Part shown: positions 8,585 through 17,963 of the stretch, in pieces
Layout: each line of letters begins with the position of its first letter
Numbering within the stretch: position 1 is the stretch's first letter
Assembly (NCBI RefSeq): GCF_009832865.1
Contig: NZ_CP047130.1
Coordinates: 744,001 to 808,000, forward strand
Reading direction: 5' to 3'
Length of the DNA stretch: 64,000 nucleotides
Source of the DNA: Colwellia sp. 20A7
GTDB taxonomy: Bacteria > Pseudomonadota > Gammaproteobacteria > Enterobacterales > Alteromonadaceae
The notes under the pieces: model-generated
What the model was told of the DNA's origin: nothing
The model's input: the letters and a program-made list of their open reading frames with translations, nothing else
Database searches by the model: none
Position numbers and translations under genes: made by a program

Positions 8585-11058
8585 TAGTTGTCCTTCTTAT
8601 CTTCTGTTTCATCATCTTCGTCAGTTTTAAGCTCTGTTTTAATATCTTTCATGATATCGCGACTTACTTTAGCTGTACTCTTCTTCGCTTTATAGGCTTC
8701 AACACGTGTTGGAATAATTTGACGTGGGTAGTGGTTATTCTCTACGTCAACATCAGCCGTTTCCCAACCTGGATCAACAGTAACACTAACCAATTCTTTG
8801 TCGTTATCAGTCACAACAAGTTTACTCACGTGTTTTGGTGTTCTACGCCAAATTTCAGCAGGTATGTACTGACTTTCTGTTGAACCATCTTTATAGGTTA
8901 GTTCTAAAATAATCGGCATAACTAAACCACCAAGATTTGAAAACTCTAATACGTAATAGTTTTTATCTTCTTTAACAGCACGCTCTAGCACTTTAACTTC
9001 CCAAGGCTTTAAACCTTTTAAGAATTTATTGTACTTATTACGTTCTTTATTCGTTACGGTGAAGCGATCGTTTTCATCGTAAAAGTCAGTTACGTCAGGG
9101 TTACGGTCAACCCATAACTCTTTACCTTCAGCTTTGTTACGTTCAACAAATAATGATGAAGGTTTATCCTGTTCAATTTGGCGTAAACGGCCGTAATCAA
9201 TATCTGGATTTTGAGTATCTAAACGCATTTTGTATACTTTATCTATTGAGATATCTACGTGATCTGTAGAGTAGAACCAGCCACGCCAGAACCAATCTAA
9301 ATCTACACCAGATGCTTCTTCCATTGTACGGAAAAAGTCAGACGGAGTAGGGCGTTTAAACTTCCAACGTGCAGCATACTCTTTGAAAGCAAAATCAAAT
9401 AACTCACGACCTAAAATTACTTCACGTAAAATGTTAAGTGCAGCAGCAGGTTTTGTATAAGCATTCGGGCCTAAACGTAAAACACTGTCAGATTGCGTCA
9501 TAATTGGTACTTGGTTTTGAGACTTCATATAACCAACAATATCGCGAGGTTCAACACCCCATGGAATTGTAGGATCCCATTCACGACCAGCAATACCGTC
9601 TAAGAAACTGTTTAAGCCTTCGTCCATCCAAGTCCATTGACGTTCGTCAGAGTTTACTACCATTGGAAAATAAATATGACCTACTTCGTGAATAACAACA
9701 CCAATTAAGAAGCGTTTTTCAGCTTGAGAATATGTGCGTGAACCATCGTCTTGTAACTCAGTACGCGGACCATTAAAGGTAATCATCGGGTATTCCATAC
9801 CACCTACAGGGCCATTCACAGATTGGGCTGTTGGGTACGGGTAGTCAAACGAGTAGCGAGAGTAAACTTCCATTGTATGGACAATAGATTCTGTAGAATA
9901 CTTCTTCCAAAGATCGCCACCTTCTTTAGGGTAGAATGACATTGCCATAACCAATGGCATATCGTCGCCACCTTGGTTATAACCTTTAGCATCCCACATA
10001 AACTTACGTGAAGAAGCCCAAGCGAAATCACGAACATTATCTGCTTTAAACTTCCACGTTTTACGTTTGTTAGTCCCTTTTTTTTCGTTTTCTAAAGCTT
10101 CTTCTTCAGTAACCACAAATACTGGGCGCTTAGATGTTTCAGCATCTTCTAAACGATTACGCTGTGTTTTAGTTAGCACGTCTTTAGGGTTAGCTAATTT
10201 ACCTGTAGCACTAACGATATGATCCGCAGGAACGTCAATTTCTACTTCATAGTCACCAAACTCTAGGGTGAACTCACCACGGCCTAAAAATTCTTTGTTA
10301 TTCCAACCTTCATAATCTGTGTAGGCGTGAAGACGAGGAAACCATTGTGCAAGTAAGAAAATGTCGTTACCGCCTTCGCGCTCGTCTTTTTCAAAATGTT
10401 CGTAACCTGAACGTGCAGATACAGCATCTTCTTCAACAATGTTGAAAGCGAAATCGATAGAGAACTCAACGTCACCACCTGATTTTATCGGCTTAGGTAG
10501 ATCGATACGCATTTGTGTACCAACAACAGTAAAGTCTAGCTTTTTACCTCCACTGTCTTTAATTGCACTGATTTCATAACCTAATTCGTTATCAGCCATA
10601 AATTGTTGGCGACGTAACTCACCTAAACTAATTTTTGCTGGTGTTTGTGTATCACCTGTTTTTGTATATGGACCTCGACGTCCAATACCACCAAAGTTGT
10701 TAGCCATATTGGCAATAGAGTCATCTTTGAAGATATTTTGATCTAATTGCACCCATAAATACTTTAATTTGTAGGGAGAGTTATTTTGGTAGGTGATTTT
10801 TTCACTGGCTGTTATACGGCGCTTTTCTTCATCCAGAGATACTTTGATTTTATAGTCAACTTGCTGTTGCCAATAATTCTCGCCTGGTTCGCCTGCTGCA
10901 TTTCGGTAAACATTTGGGGTTGGGAGAGCTTCCTCTAGTTGACGGAATTTGTCTTCAAAATCGCCTTTGGTTTGTTTAATTGCTGAAGCATTAACAGTTG
11001 AGGCTATTGAAAGCGGCAAAATTAATACAGTAAAAATTTTTATAATGTTAATTTTCAT
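8584..11058 (-). CDS. M1-family zinc metallopeptidase, secreted
   Basis: An 824-residue gluzincin aminopeptidase-like protein with a signal peptide (MKINIIKIFTVLILPLSIAS...). The N-terminal beta domain (about 60-380) is followed by the catalytic domain. This holds the substrate-binding GGMEYP motif and the zinc site HEVGH, with the third ligand Glu exactly 18 residues later (WMDEGLNSFLDG). A C-terminal domain carries the Lys/Asp/Glu-rich tail KTDEDDETEDKKDN. It would cut peptides from their N-termini in the periplasm or outside. The stop overlaps the start of the DUF6702-like gene. The charged tail and length are typical of marine gammaproteobacterial members. Confidence 0.92.
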   Translation of the reverse strand: MKINIIKIFTVLILPLSIASTVNASAIKQTKGDFEDKFRQLEEALPTPNVYRNAAGEPGENYWQQQVDYKIKVSLDEEKRRITASEKITYQNNSPYKLKYLWVQLDQNIFKDDSIANMANNFGGIGRRGPYTKTGDTQTPAKISLGELRRQQFMADNELGYEISAIKDSGGKKLDFTVVGTQMRIDLPKPIKSGGDVEFSIDFAFNIVEEDAVSARSGYEHFEKDEREGGNDIFLLAQWFPRLHAYTDYEGWNNKEFLGRGEFTLEFGDYEVEIDVPADHIVSATGKLANPKDVLTKTQRNRLEDAETSKRPVFVVTEEEALENEKKGTNKRKTWKFKADNVRDFAWASSRKFMWDAKGYNQGGDDMPLVMAMSFYPKEGGDLWKKYSTESIVHTMEVYSRYSFDYPYPTAQSVNGPVGGMEYPMITFNGPRTELQDDGSRTYSQAEKRFLIGVVIHEVGHIYFPMVVNSDERQWTWMDEGLNSFLDGIAGREWDPTIPWGVEPRDIVGYMKSQNQVPIMTQSDSVLRLGPNAYTKPAAALNILREVILGRELFDFAFKEYAARWKFKRPTPSDFFRTMEEASGVDLDWFWRGWFYSTDHVDISIDKVYKMRLDTQNPDIDYGRLRQIEQDKPSSLFVERNKAEGKELWVDRNPDVTDFYDENDRFTVTNKERNKYNKFLKGLKPWEVKVLERAVKEDKNYYVLEFSNLGGLVMPIILELTYKDGSTESQYIPAEIWRRTPKHVSKLVVTDNDKELVSVTVDPGWETADVDVENNHYPRQIIPTRVEAYKAKKSTAKVSRDIMKDIKTELKTDEDDETEDKKDN

Positions 11059-11303
11059 TTATCCATTCTTATTTTGTTGTGTTGAATTAAAACAGTGAAA
11101 AGTAGGGAGGCTATTATTACTCATCTGTTAAGTTAATATAAAATAACGAGTAGTTTATGGTATTCTTTTTTCCTGCTAAATGTAATGTTTTATTTACATA
11201 TGGTTGTTTTTACTCGATTAAACGGGCTTGTTGTCTGAAATTAGTTGTAATAAGGCGAAAAAAATTCATGTTACTTGAATGCTATCATCTTAAATAGCGG
11301 CTA

Positions 11304-12476
11304 TTACGACTTGGTAAGAAGCTGATGCGTTTGTGACCAGAACTCACTAGATATTTGGTTAATAACATTAGCTTCGGCATTAATGAGTATCGCAAAACCT
11401 ATGTCTAATCCAGGTGAGTAACCAATATCAGCCCGAAAGCCTTCTACCCAACCCGAATGATAGATAATTTTTTGTTCCTGAAGTTGATAAATACGCCACC
11501 CGTAACCGTAATGAGCATCGGTTAAGTACTCTCGCCAATATCTTCTACGTAGATCTTTTTTGGTTTTTATCCTTGGTGTTGTCACTTCATTTAACAGTGC
11601 TGGCGATAAGATGTCAGGATTATGGCCCAAATTTGCAATAAGCCATTTTGCTAAATCGGAAATACTTGAGTTAACACCTGCAGAAGGCGCCACTTTATAA
11701 AAATCAGGCTCTACATTTACAGTACGCCAAATATATTGCTTTAGCCTCTTACCTTGCTTGTTTCTCTTGTTGGTTAAAATAGTTTTTCTTAATACATGAG
11801 GTTTAGCAGTATTTATCTGTTCTTGAAAAGCCTTAAGACCAATAGAGCTGTTATCCATTTTTAAAGGGGAAAATAATCTTTCTGTTAGTAAAGTGGAGTA
11901 GCTTTTATTTTGGCTAATCTCAATAGCTGGTTGCAATAATCCGAAAGTGATATTTTGATAGCCATAACACTTTTCTGGTTGGCAAATAGGGGTAATGCGA
12001 TCAAAGCGACCAATAATTTTATCCATACTCCAGTTTTCATGGAGTAAATTATCGTAAGAATTAGGCATTAAACCACTCGAATGACTAAGAATATGCTTCA
12101 ATTGAATTTTTTCTGCGGCACCTTCTTTAGCCAAAGAAAAGTCGGGAACATATTTAGTGATGGGATCTGATAAGTTAAGCACATGCTCTTGTGCCAGCAT
12201 AGTAGTAATGGTGGAAGCAAAAGTTTTGGATACCGACGCTAAACGAAATACCGTATTGCTATCAACTTTTTGTAATTTCGTTTTATCAACGTGACCAAAC
12301 GTTTCTAAGGAAACTATCTTATTATTTTTTACAATAACGTAAGCGCCACCAGGAATGTTATATTTTTCCAGCTGCTCGGCAACATGTGTTGAGAATTCCC
12401 TATTAAATCCCTGAAGGGTATTGGCATAGGAAAACGATATAAAAAAAGTTAAAAAAAGACAATATACTCGAATCAA
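11304..12476 (-). CDS. Serine hydrolase, class C beta-lactamase / esterase type
   Basis: A 390-residue secreted protein with a signal peptide (MIRVYCLFLTFFISFSYA). The beta-lactamase-fold nucleophile motif is SxxK in RLASVSKTFAST, and the YxN motif is YGYQN (GYQN about residue 172). YHSGWVEGFRADIGY near the C-terminus takes the place of the KTG element as HSGW. Members act as D,D-peptidases, esterases or beta-lactamases; substrate cannot be told from sequence and resistance should not be assumed. The start is TTG, chosen because GAGGAG lies 7 bases upstream and gives a complete signal peptide. A terminator unit and tRNA relic lie just upstream. Confidence 0.88.
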   Translation of the reverse strand: MIRVYCLFLTFFISFSYANTLQGFNREFSTHVAEQLEKYNIPGGAYVIVKNNKIVSLETFGHVDKTKLQKVDSNTVFRLASVSKTFASTITTMLAQEHVLNLSDPITKYVPDFSLAKEGAAEKIQLKHILSHSSGLMPNSYDNLLHENWSMDKIIGRFDRITPICQPEKCYGYQNITFGLLQPAIEISQNKSYSTLLTERLFSPLKMDNSSIGLKAFQEQINTAKPHVLRKTILTNKRNKQGKRLKQYIWRTVNVEPDFYKVAPSAGVNSSISDLAKWLIANLGHNPDILSPALLNEVTTPRIKTKKDLRRRYWREYLTDAHYGYGWRIYQLQEQKIIYHSGWVEGFRADIGYSPGLDIGFAILINAEANVINQISSEFWSQTHQLLTKS

Positions 12477-12506
12477 TACAAACTCCTCTAATAGAAATAA
12501 TTTTTA

Positions 12507-12537
12507 AATAAAAAAGCCTCAATATTTCTGCTGAGGC
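12507..12537 (-). terminator. Terminator of the decayed tRNA-Thr unit
   Basis: On the minus strand GCCTCA and TGAGGC flank a 10-base loop, followed by a T-run. It lies just after the 3' end of the tRNA-Thr relic at 12548-12616, the same layout as in the intact units. Confidence 0.6.
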
Positions 12538-12547
12538 ATGATGCGAA

Positions 12548-12616
12548 TGGTGTCGACTGTCGGAGTCGAACTAAGGGTTACAAGTCAGTTGTTCTAACAA
12601 TTGAGCTTAATGGTCA
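12548..12616 (-). pseudogene. Degenerate tRNA-Thr
   Basis: Compared with the intact tRNA-Thr at 14201-14276, this copy keeps the CCA end, most of the T-arm, the anticodon region TTACAAGTCAG (+ strand) and the D-arm outline. It has lost about 8 bases between T-arm and anticodon arm and carries many mismatches in both acceptor strands. The spacer beyond its 5' end (12616-12680) also matches the spacer beside the intact gene, so a whole unit was duplicated and then decayed. Confidence 0.75.
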
Positions 12617-12760
12617 CACGAAAATGTTTGCGATAATTATGTTTTATTTATCTAACTGTCTTGGCAGCTAAACCGATATTTTCATCTCAAATTATATCAT
12701 GATCTTCAAAGATAATAGTCGCTTCTTTTATCAGTGTGCTTTGCATATTAGTATTCTCAC

Positions 12761-13156
12761 TTAACATGAACAATTTTCAAACTTCTTGCAAAGCTTATAA
12801 TTTTGAATTTGAGCAAAAGCGATGACCATGGCACCTAAAGTGGTTAATCCTTTTTCACCCACCTCACCAAAGTAACTTTCACCAAAGAGTAGTGCGGAAG
12901 CTAGGATAAAAAGCCCTAATCCACCATATAATCCAATCGACATTTTGTTGTGTTTTTTACACCCCATCGTCAGTGCGTAAATACTTATTGGTAGTACACA
13001 AATAACCATTAATGTATGAAATATTTCTTGATCCATCGTGGTAGCAATTACCGTTGGCAACAAAACTGTTATCAAAGGAAGTAAAAGGCAATGTGCCAAA
13101 CATAATGCAGATAAAGTAATCGCAGATTTATCTAAGGAGGCAGAGACAGTTTTCAT
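12761..13156 (-). CDS. MerC-domain membrane protein
   Basis: A 131-residue integral membrane protein with about four transmembrane segments. CLAHCLLLPLITVLLP, with its paired Cys near the first helix, is the MerC-domain signature; a C-terminal CKKFENCSC adds Cys residues. MerC itself imports Hg2+, but stand-alone MerC-domain proteins beside a Fur-family gene are common in marine gammaproteobacteria and are more likely part of zinc or other metal handling. No merA, merP or merR is present. It lies 35 bases downstream of the Fur-family gene on the same strand, so the two form an operon, probably under that regulator. Confidence 0.85.
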   Translation of the reverse strand: MKTVSASLDKSAITLSALCLAHCLLLPLITVLLPTVIATTMDQEIFHTLMVICVLPISIYALTMGCKKHNKMSIGLYGGLGLFILASALLFGESYFGEVGEKGLTTLGAMVIAFAQIQNYKLCKKFENCSC

Positions 13157-13191
13157 TTTTATAACCTATATATTTAAAAGTAGAATTGCTT

Positions 13192-13671
13192 TTAGCAATT
13201 ATTATGTGCTGAAAGACAAGTATTACAGGTACCGTTTAATTCAATTTGTGGTGATGATAATTGATAGCCAGTTTTTTCCGCTTTATCTGTTAAATCGCTT
13301 AAGTTATTACTGGTATTATTGTTTAATTCATCAACACGTAAGCACTTCTTACAAATTAAAAAATACGGTAACTCATGGGAAGACTTGCAACCAATATGAG
13401 CACACGCTACGTATTTATTGGCGATGTTAAGTCGATGCGCTAATTGCATTCTCTCTAGAAACTCTAAAGTTCGATAAGCTGTCATAGGCAACAACACTTC
13501 ATTAAAGTGAGTTTTAAATGCTCCAATCAGCTCATAGGCAGAGAGTGCTTTGTTAGTGATTAACAAGAGTGTTAAAACTTGACGACGCTTTTTAGTTAAT
13601 AGAAAAGCTTGTTGCTTACAGACTTTTTCTGCTAATTTTAAGCTGGCTTGTATTTGAATATCTTGATTCAA
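13192..13671 (-). CDS. Fur-family transcriptional regulator, Zur-like
   Basis: A 159-residue Fur-superfamily repressor. The N-terminal winged helix includes LTKKRRQVLTLLL and the recognition segment MTAYRTLEFLERMQLAHRL. The C-terminal domain carries the HIGCKSSHELPYFLICKKC metal/dimerisation segment with a CXXC, and a second CNTC near the end for structural zinc. The pattern is closer to Zur than to Fur. The start is TTG with AAGGAT 10 bases upstream. A perfect 24-bp palindrome with an ATGTTATAACAT core lies 130 bases upstream and is a good candidate operator. It is followed by the MerC-domain gene. Zinc as the effector is inference. Confidence 0.85.
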   Translation of the reverse strand: MNQDIQIQASLKLAEKVCKQQAFLLTKKRRQVLTLLLITNKALSAYELIGAFKTHFNEVLLPMTAYRTLEFLERMQLAHRLNIANKYVACAHIGCKSSHELPYFLICKKCLRVDELNNNTSNNLSDLTDKAEKTGYQLSSPQIELNGTCNTCLSAHNNC

Positions 13672-13800
13672 TGAAATCTTATCCTTGTATTGTTTGCGTC
13701 AAGACTTACAGAGTAGTGTTGATAATAGCCAAGTCATATAGCGTAAGTTTTATGTTTAAAATTAAACAATGTTTTAGTAGGTGTCATTAAATCAAACCTT

Positions 13801-13824
13801 ACTGATATGTTATAACATATCAGT
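13801..13824. promoter_or_regulatory. Perfect 24-bp palindrome, candidate Zur/Fur-family operator
   Basis: ACTGATATGTTA is followed directly by its exact reverse complement. The core ATGTTATAACAT is like known Zur boxes of gammaproteobacteria. It is the only such palindrome near the Zur-like gene and lies upstream of its start. Autoregulation of the Zur-like/MerC operon is the simplest reading. Confidence 0.6.
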
Positions 13825-14025
13825 AAGTAAAAGAAAAACCTTTCAGAACATTTTATATTTAATGGGATTGCATAATCTTCGATATGACGAGAACAATAAT
13901 ACTATGTTAAACAGACGATTGTTTGTTAAAAAGTGCAGGTTCATTAGCTTTTTCAGGCCAGCTACTGATTTCATCAGTAGGCCAGTTTGCTGATTACAGA
14001 TCAATAGGGTAATTTTTAATAGAAA
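13825..14025. other. Intergenic stretch upstream of the Zur-like operon
   Basis: A/T-rich. It includes the hairpin CTACTGAT-TTC-ATCAGTAG at about 13962-13980. A 70-residue open frame here has no family resemblance or ribosome binding site and overlaps the palindrome, so I treat it as non-coding. Confidence 0.4.
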
Positions 14026-14054
14026 TAAAAAAGCCTCAACATTGCTGTTGAGGC
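14026..14054 (-). terminator. Terminator of a truncated tRNA-Thr unit
   Basis: An 8-bp perfect stem, GCCTCAAC / GTTGAGGC, around ATTGCT, then a T-run on the minus strand. It follows the tRNA 3' fragment at 14066-14091. Confidence 0.7.
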
Positions 14055-14065
14055 TTCGTTATAAA

Positions 14066-14091
14066 TGGTGCCGTCTGCCGGAGTCGAACTG
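14066..14091 (-). pseudogene. tRNA-Thr 3' fragment
   Basis: Only the CCA end, 3' acceptor strand and T-arm survive: TGGTGCC, CTGCCGGAGTCGAACTG on the + strand match the intact genes with one change. Sequence beyond 14091 is unrelated. With its own terminator it is a third unit of the tandem series. Confidence 0.7.
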
Positions 14092-14147
14092 CTGCACGTT
14101 AAGAGTTACTGAATTTATCAGAGGGTGGTTTTACTTTTCTTGGGACG

Positions 14148-14177
14148 AAAAAAAACCTTAACATTGCTGTTAAGGTT
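14148..14177 (-). terminator. Terminator of tRNA-Thr (first intact copy)
   Basis: A 9-bp perfect stem, AACCTTAAC / GTTAAGGTT, around the same ATTGCT loop as the neighbour at 14026. Two base pairs differ from that neighbour and both sides changed together, which supports selection for the hairpin. Eight A's on the + strand give the U-tract. Confidence 0.75.
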
Positions 14178-14200
14178 TCGTTTCTTCCTTTCGGAATGAA

Positions 14201-14276
<76 letters not shown>

Positions 14277-14407
14277 ACACGAAAACGTGTGCGATAATTA
14301 TATTCTATTGAACTAACTATCTTGGCACCGAACCAATATGAAACTAATTGATTCAATTAAAAATTAAACTTCGGTGATTATAAATCAACGAATTGGTATT
14401 GCTAAAT

Positions 14408-14436
14408 AAAAAAGCCTCAACACATATGCTGAGGCT
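14408..14436 (-). terminator. Terminator-like hairpin of the second tRNA-Thr
   Basis: AGCCTCA and TGAGGCT enclose a 10-base loop, with a T-run on the minus strand. It lies just after the tRNA-Thr at 14447-14522. Since the next tRNA-Thr continues beyond it, read-through or processing must occur if the series is one transcript. Confidence 0.65.
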
Positions 14437-14446
14437 TTGTTATAAA

Positions 14447-14522
<76 letters not shown>

Positions 14523-14626
14523 ACACAAAGCTGTGTGCAGTATTACTAATTTACAAAGGTAATACTTTGGCACCGAAATAATACTTAATATTATTAAAAA
14601 TAATAATTGAGCACCATCTCTGTAAA

Positions 14627-14702
14627 TGGTGCCCCGACCCGGATTTGAACCAGGGACACGAGGATTTTCAATCCTCTGCTCTACCAACTGAGCTATCGGG
14701 GC
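14627..14702 (-). tRNA. tRNA-Phe (anticodon GAA)
   Basis: A 76-base cloverleaf with acceptor GCCCCGA/TCGGGGC, anticodon loop TTGAAAA and encoded CCA. It is the first gene of the minus-strand tRNA-Phe - tRNA-Thr - tRNA-Thr series. An identical gene lies at 22370-22445 on the other strand. Confidence 0.95.
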
Positions 14703-15045
14703 ATTGCTTTTCGAAGTGTTTTCGTTACCTCGTTAAGACGAGCGCTATTAGACTGTTTTTCTCTTTGTTCGTCAACTGTTATTTCATAAGTTTTTCATTA
14801 AAAAGGTTTGTTTGCTGTTTTTTTATGCTTACTGCTGTTTATTTAACTATTATAACGGCTTTTTATTGATAACTTGTCTGTTAAAATGAATATGGTAATG
14901 AATTTATTAAACGAATAGTCTTGTCTATTTTCAAGCTGAAAATGTTAATTACGTTTCAGTTTAATCATTACCAATGATTCTTAACTTCATTTATTGTTGA
15001 TAATGTAACAAAGGTATAATGTTGCAAAGGTACTAAAGAGTATTG
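14703..15045. other. Intergenic region between the tRNA cluster and yggX
   Basis: A/T-rich, with a small CTCGT-TAAG-ACGAG hairpin about 30 bases upstream of the tRNA-Phe. It must hold the promoter of the tRNA series (a TATAAT on the minus strand lies at 14849-14854, without a convincing -35). No gene is seen. Confidence 0.35.
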
Positions 15046-15321
15046 TTATTTTGATGAAGGAGGAACATAGCCTTCGATATCTGGTTCTATACCGTCAAAT
15101 AAATAGGCAACCATCGCACTTTCTAAAAATTTGCGATCGTCAACATTCATCATATTCATTTTCTTTTCATTAATAAGCATCGTTTGCTTCTTTTGCCAAT
15201 GCCCCCAAGCTTCTTTAGAGATATTATCAAAAATACGTTTACCCACTTCACCTGGGTATAGCTGAAATCCAAGACCTTCTGCGTCTTTCTTTAGGTTTTG
15301 ACAAAAAACTGTGCGGCTCAT
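15046..15321 (-). CDS. yggX: Probable Fe(2+)-trafficking protein YggX
   Basis: A 91-residue cytoplasmic protein, standard length. [10 protein letters not shown] carries the conserved Cys near position 7, and [20 protein letters not shown] and [16 protein letters not shown] are family hallmarks. YggX helps protect Fe-S enzymes and is linked to iron handling under oxidative stress. It lies 66 bases downstream of mutY on the same strand, the order also found in E. coli. MutY is itself a 4Fe-4S enzyme, so the pairing makes functional sense. Confidence 0.94.
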   Translation of the reverse strand: MSRTVFCQNLKKDAEGLGFQLYPGEVGKRIFDNISKEAWGHWQKKQTMLINEKKMNMMNVDDRKFLESAMVAYLFDGIEPDIEGYVPPSSK

Positions 15322-15387
15322 AATTCTCTCTTATTGGTTTAATGTGTTCGTGACTTTGATTTTATTATTGGCATTATCTGTGTAACG

Positions 15388-16566
15388 TTAATTCTTTTGA
15401 AGTAAGCCAATAAGTTTTTTTGTTGAGGCAGCTAGACCTACGCTAGCTTCGCTGTGTAAATCATACCATTTTTGTTTTCTGGGTTCGCTAACTTCTTGAG
15501 TATTAATTTCTGGATTATTTAACTCTGCATGAGAATCGGTTGCTGTTTGAATACAGTCAATAATAATAGGTGAAATATCTAAATGAAAGTGACTAAAGGT
15601 ATGTCTAAAGGTGACCAACTCTTGCCATGAGTTGTCTGCCGTTGTGGCTTGTAAACCTAGTGATTGCAATAAGCTGTTAATTTCATCTTTGTCACTTACT
15701 TCATAAAAGCACCATAATCCTCCCCAAATACCCACTGGAGGTCGTTTTTCCATTAATACGTTGTCGCTTGTTGGCGTTGTTATTCTAGGAATTACCATAA
15801 TGGTATTTTTTTCAGGGATCTTCTTCTTTGGTTTCTTTTGAGGAAATTCAGTTTGTAAAGTACTCGCCATTGCCAAGCAACTTGTTTTTACTGGACAAAT
15901 TTCACAAGTTGGTTTACTTCGAGTACATACTGTTGCTCCTAAATCCATCATGGCTTGGGTATAAAAGCCAGTGTCGGTAGCGGGAGTTAAAATTTCACTT
16001 AATTGCCAGAGTGCTTTGTCAAATTTAGCTAAACCATTGTGGCCTTCTACTAAATAGTTTCGTGCTAATACACGCTTTACATTACCATCAAGAATTGGGT
16101 GGTATTGATTTAACGATAAACTTAAAATTGCACCTGCGGTTGAGCGCCCTATACCAGGAAGAGCAATTACCTGTTCTATATCTTCAGGAAAAATACCTTT
16201 ATGTTCACTAACGATAAGTTTGGCTGCTTTATGTAAATTACGGGCTCTTGCGTAATAGCCTAAACCTGTCCAATGATGTAAAACATTATCTTCATCGGCA
16301 TTAGCCAAGCTAGTTATCGTGGGGAAACTTTCCATAAAGCGTTGGTAATATGGAATAACCGTTGCTACTTGGGTTTGTTGTAGCATTATTTCAGACACCC
16401 AAACACTGTATGGCGTTTTATTTTGTTGCCACGGTAAGTGTTTTCTGCCTTGATGGTGATACCAATTAACTACTTGAGCTGCAAACTGCTTAGCTGATGT
16501 TGTTGATATATTTACATCTTTCTTTGGGGGAGTGGAAATTGGAGTATTAATGGTTATAAGCTTCAC
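15388..16566 (-). CDS. mutY: Adenine DNA glycosylase MutY
   Basis: Removes adenine mispaired with 8-oxoguanine. The 392-residue protein has the HhH-GPD domain with catalytic Glu in [13 protein letters not shown], helix-hairpin-helix [13 protein letters not shown] and Asp in [11 protein letters not shown]. The [4Fe-4S] ligands are C-X6-C-X2-C-X5-C ([17 protein letters not shown]). The C-terminal NUDIX-like domain that reads 8-oxoG ends [11 protein letters not shown] and beyond. The N-terminus has about 25 residues more than E. coli MutY. The only in-frame start is GTG and it has no clear ribosome binding site, so the start is uncertain. It is divergent from yggL and upstream of yggX. Confidence 0.95.
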   Translation of the reverse strand: MKLITINTPISTPPKKDVNISTTSAKQFAAQVVNWYHHQGRKHLPWQQNKTPYSVWVSEIMLQQTQVATVIPYYQRFMESFPTITSLANADEDNVLHHWTGLGYYARARNLHKAAKLIVSEHKGIFPEDIEQVIALPGIGRSTAGAILSLSLNQYHPILDGNVKRVLARNYLVEGHNGLAKFDKALWQLSEILTPATDTGFYTQAMMDLGATVCTRSKPTCEICPVKTSCLAMASTLQTEFPQKKPKKKIPEKNTIMVIPRITTPTSDNVLMEKRPPVGIWGGLWCFYEVSDKDEINSLLQSLGLQATTADNSWQELVTFRHTFSHFHLDISPIIIDCIQTATDSHAELNNPEINTQEVSEPRKQKWYDLHSEASVGLAASTKKLIGLLQKN

Positions 16567-16726
16567 TTTTAAGTATGTAGGCGCAGTGTAACTAATTATT
16601 TTAGCTGACTCAAAAGAGTTTGTTAGTAAAGAAAGTTAGAGTTGGATAAATTAGTTTTATTGCACGGGGTGAAATCTGTATAATAGCGGTAATTATTTTT
16701 AGTAACTATTATTATAAGGCTATGCC

Positions 16727-17065
16727 ATGAAAGTTGATGCAAAGAACCGAAGTCAGCGTGTACGTAAAAAATTGAGAGTTGACGAGTTTAAAGAATTAGG
16801 TTTCGACGTTGCTTGGAAGTTAAATGAAGGCATAACTAGCGATGAACTTGATGCTTTTATTGATAAATTCTTTAATGAAGTGATTCAACCAAACGGATTA
16901 GGTTTTGGTGGTGAAGGCGATACGTTATGGCACGGTCTAATTTGTACACAAAAACTAGGTTCATGTACAGATGAACATAGAGCAGCTGTAGAAAAATGGT
17001 TAACTGATAACGGCGCTACTGCAGTAGCAGTGAGTGATTTATATGATGTGTGGTGGGCTGAATAA
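16727..17065 (+). CDS. yggL: YggL (DUF469) family protein, 50S-associated
   Basis: A 112-residue protein of the YggL family, close to the usual ~108. RSQRVRKKLRVDEFKELGF, GLGFGGEGDTLWHGLICTQ and the C-terminal SDLYDVWW are family hallmarks. YggL has been reported bound to the 50S ribosomal subunit, but its role is not settled. It starts 160 bases from mutY in divergent orientation and precedes trmB, the same four-gene neighbourhood as in enterobacteria. Confidence 0.92.
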   Translation: MKVDAKNRSQRVRKKLRVDEFKELGFDVAWKLNEGITSDELDAFIDKFFNEVIQPNGLGFGGEGDTLWHGLICTQKLGSCTDEHRAAVEKWLTDNGATAVAVSDLYDVWWAE

Positions 17066-17231
17066 TTTTTGAGCATTTTCTAGTCATTTCTACTGCGTTA
17101 AATAAACTCGAAATATAAATAACTATTCCGTCGTTTATTTACCTTGTATAAAAGGCTATAAATTCACTCAAAAAGGCTTATACACTTGTAAGTTCTACCT
17201 GTAATTACAAGAAAATTAGATAGAAATTAAA

Positions 17232-17954
17232 ATGACTGAAAAGATACATAAAACCATAGAACAAGCCGAGCAAGAAGGTAAGTACATTCGTAAAGTTCGT
17301 AGCTTTGTTAAACGCGAAGGTCGTTTAACCAAAAACCAAGAACGCGCTATTGATAACCATTGGCAAGATATGGGATTAAACCATAGCAATGGTATTATTG
17401 ATGTGCAAAACTTATTTGCTAATGACAATCCTATTGTTTTAGAAATTGGTTTTGGTATGGGCAAGTCTTTAGTAGAAATGGCTAAAGCTGCACCAGAGTT
17501 AAACTTTATTGGTGTTGAGGTTCACAAACCTGGTGTTGGTGCTTGTATTGCTTCGGCAATTGAAGAAGGTGTTACTAACTTAAAGGTTTATGAGCATGAT
17601 GCGATTGAAGTATTAGCTGATTGTATTCCTGATGGTGTTTTAACAACCGTACAATTGTTTTTCCCTGATCCATGGCATAAAAAGAAGCACCATAAACGCC
17701 GTATCGTTCAAGCCGACTTTGTTGAAGCTATTCGTAAAAAGCTTAAAGTTGGTGGTGTTTTTCATATGGCGACTGACTGGGAAAACTATGCAGAGTGTAT
17801 GCTCGAGGATATGCAAAGTGCCCAAGGCTATGAAAACTTATCTGATACTAATGATTATGTGCCGCGTCCAGATTCAAGACCACTAACTAAATTTGAAAGC
17901 CGTGGTCATCGTTTAGGTCATGGTGTTTGGGATATACAATACTCTAAAGTATAG
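17232..17954 (+). CDS. trmB: tRNA (guanine-N7-)-methyltransferase
   Basis: A 240-residue SAM-dependent enzyme that makes m7G46 in tRNA variable loops. [16 protein letters not shown] is the SAM-binding motif [34 protein letters not shown] and the C-terminal [19 protein letters not shown] are TrmB signatures. Length is normal. It lies after yggL with a gap of 166 bases, so it may have its own promoter. The convergent gene on the other strand starts 9 bases beyond its stop, with no terminator visible between them. Confidence 0.96.
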   Translation: MTEKIHKTIEQAEQEGKYIRKVRSFVKREGRLTKNQERAIDNHWQDMGLNHSNGIIDVQNLFANDNPIVLEIGFGMGKSLVEMAKAAPELNFIGVEVHKPGVGACIASAIEEGVTNLKVYEHDAIEVLADCIPDGVLTTVQLFFPDPWHKKKHHKRRIVQADFVEAIRKKLKVGGVFHMATDWENYAECMLEDMQSAQGYENLSDTNDYVPRPDSRPLTKFESRGHRLGHGVWDIQYSKV

Positions 17955-17963
17955 GGTTTTTAT

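Noticed and set aside
11304..12476. Beta-lactamase resistance gene
   Set aside because: The fold and SxxK/YxN motifs are those of the wider serine hydrolase family; nothing in the sequence shows activity on antibiotics.
12761..13671. Mercury resistance operon
   Set aside because: Only a MerC-domain protein is present; the regulator is Fur/Zur type, and merR, merT, merP and merA are missing.
13781..13993. 70-residue open frame upstream of the Zur-like gene
   Set aside because: It begins across the perfect palindrome, has no ribosome binding site and shows no resemblance to a known family.
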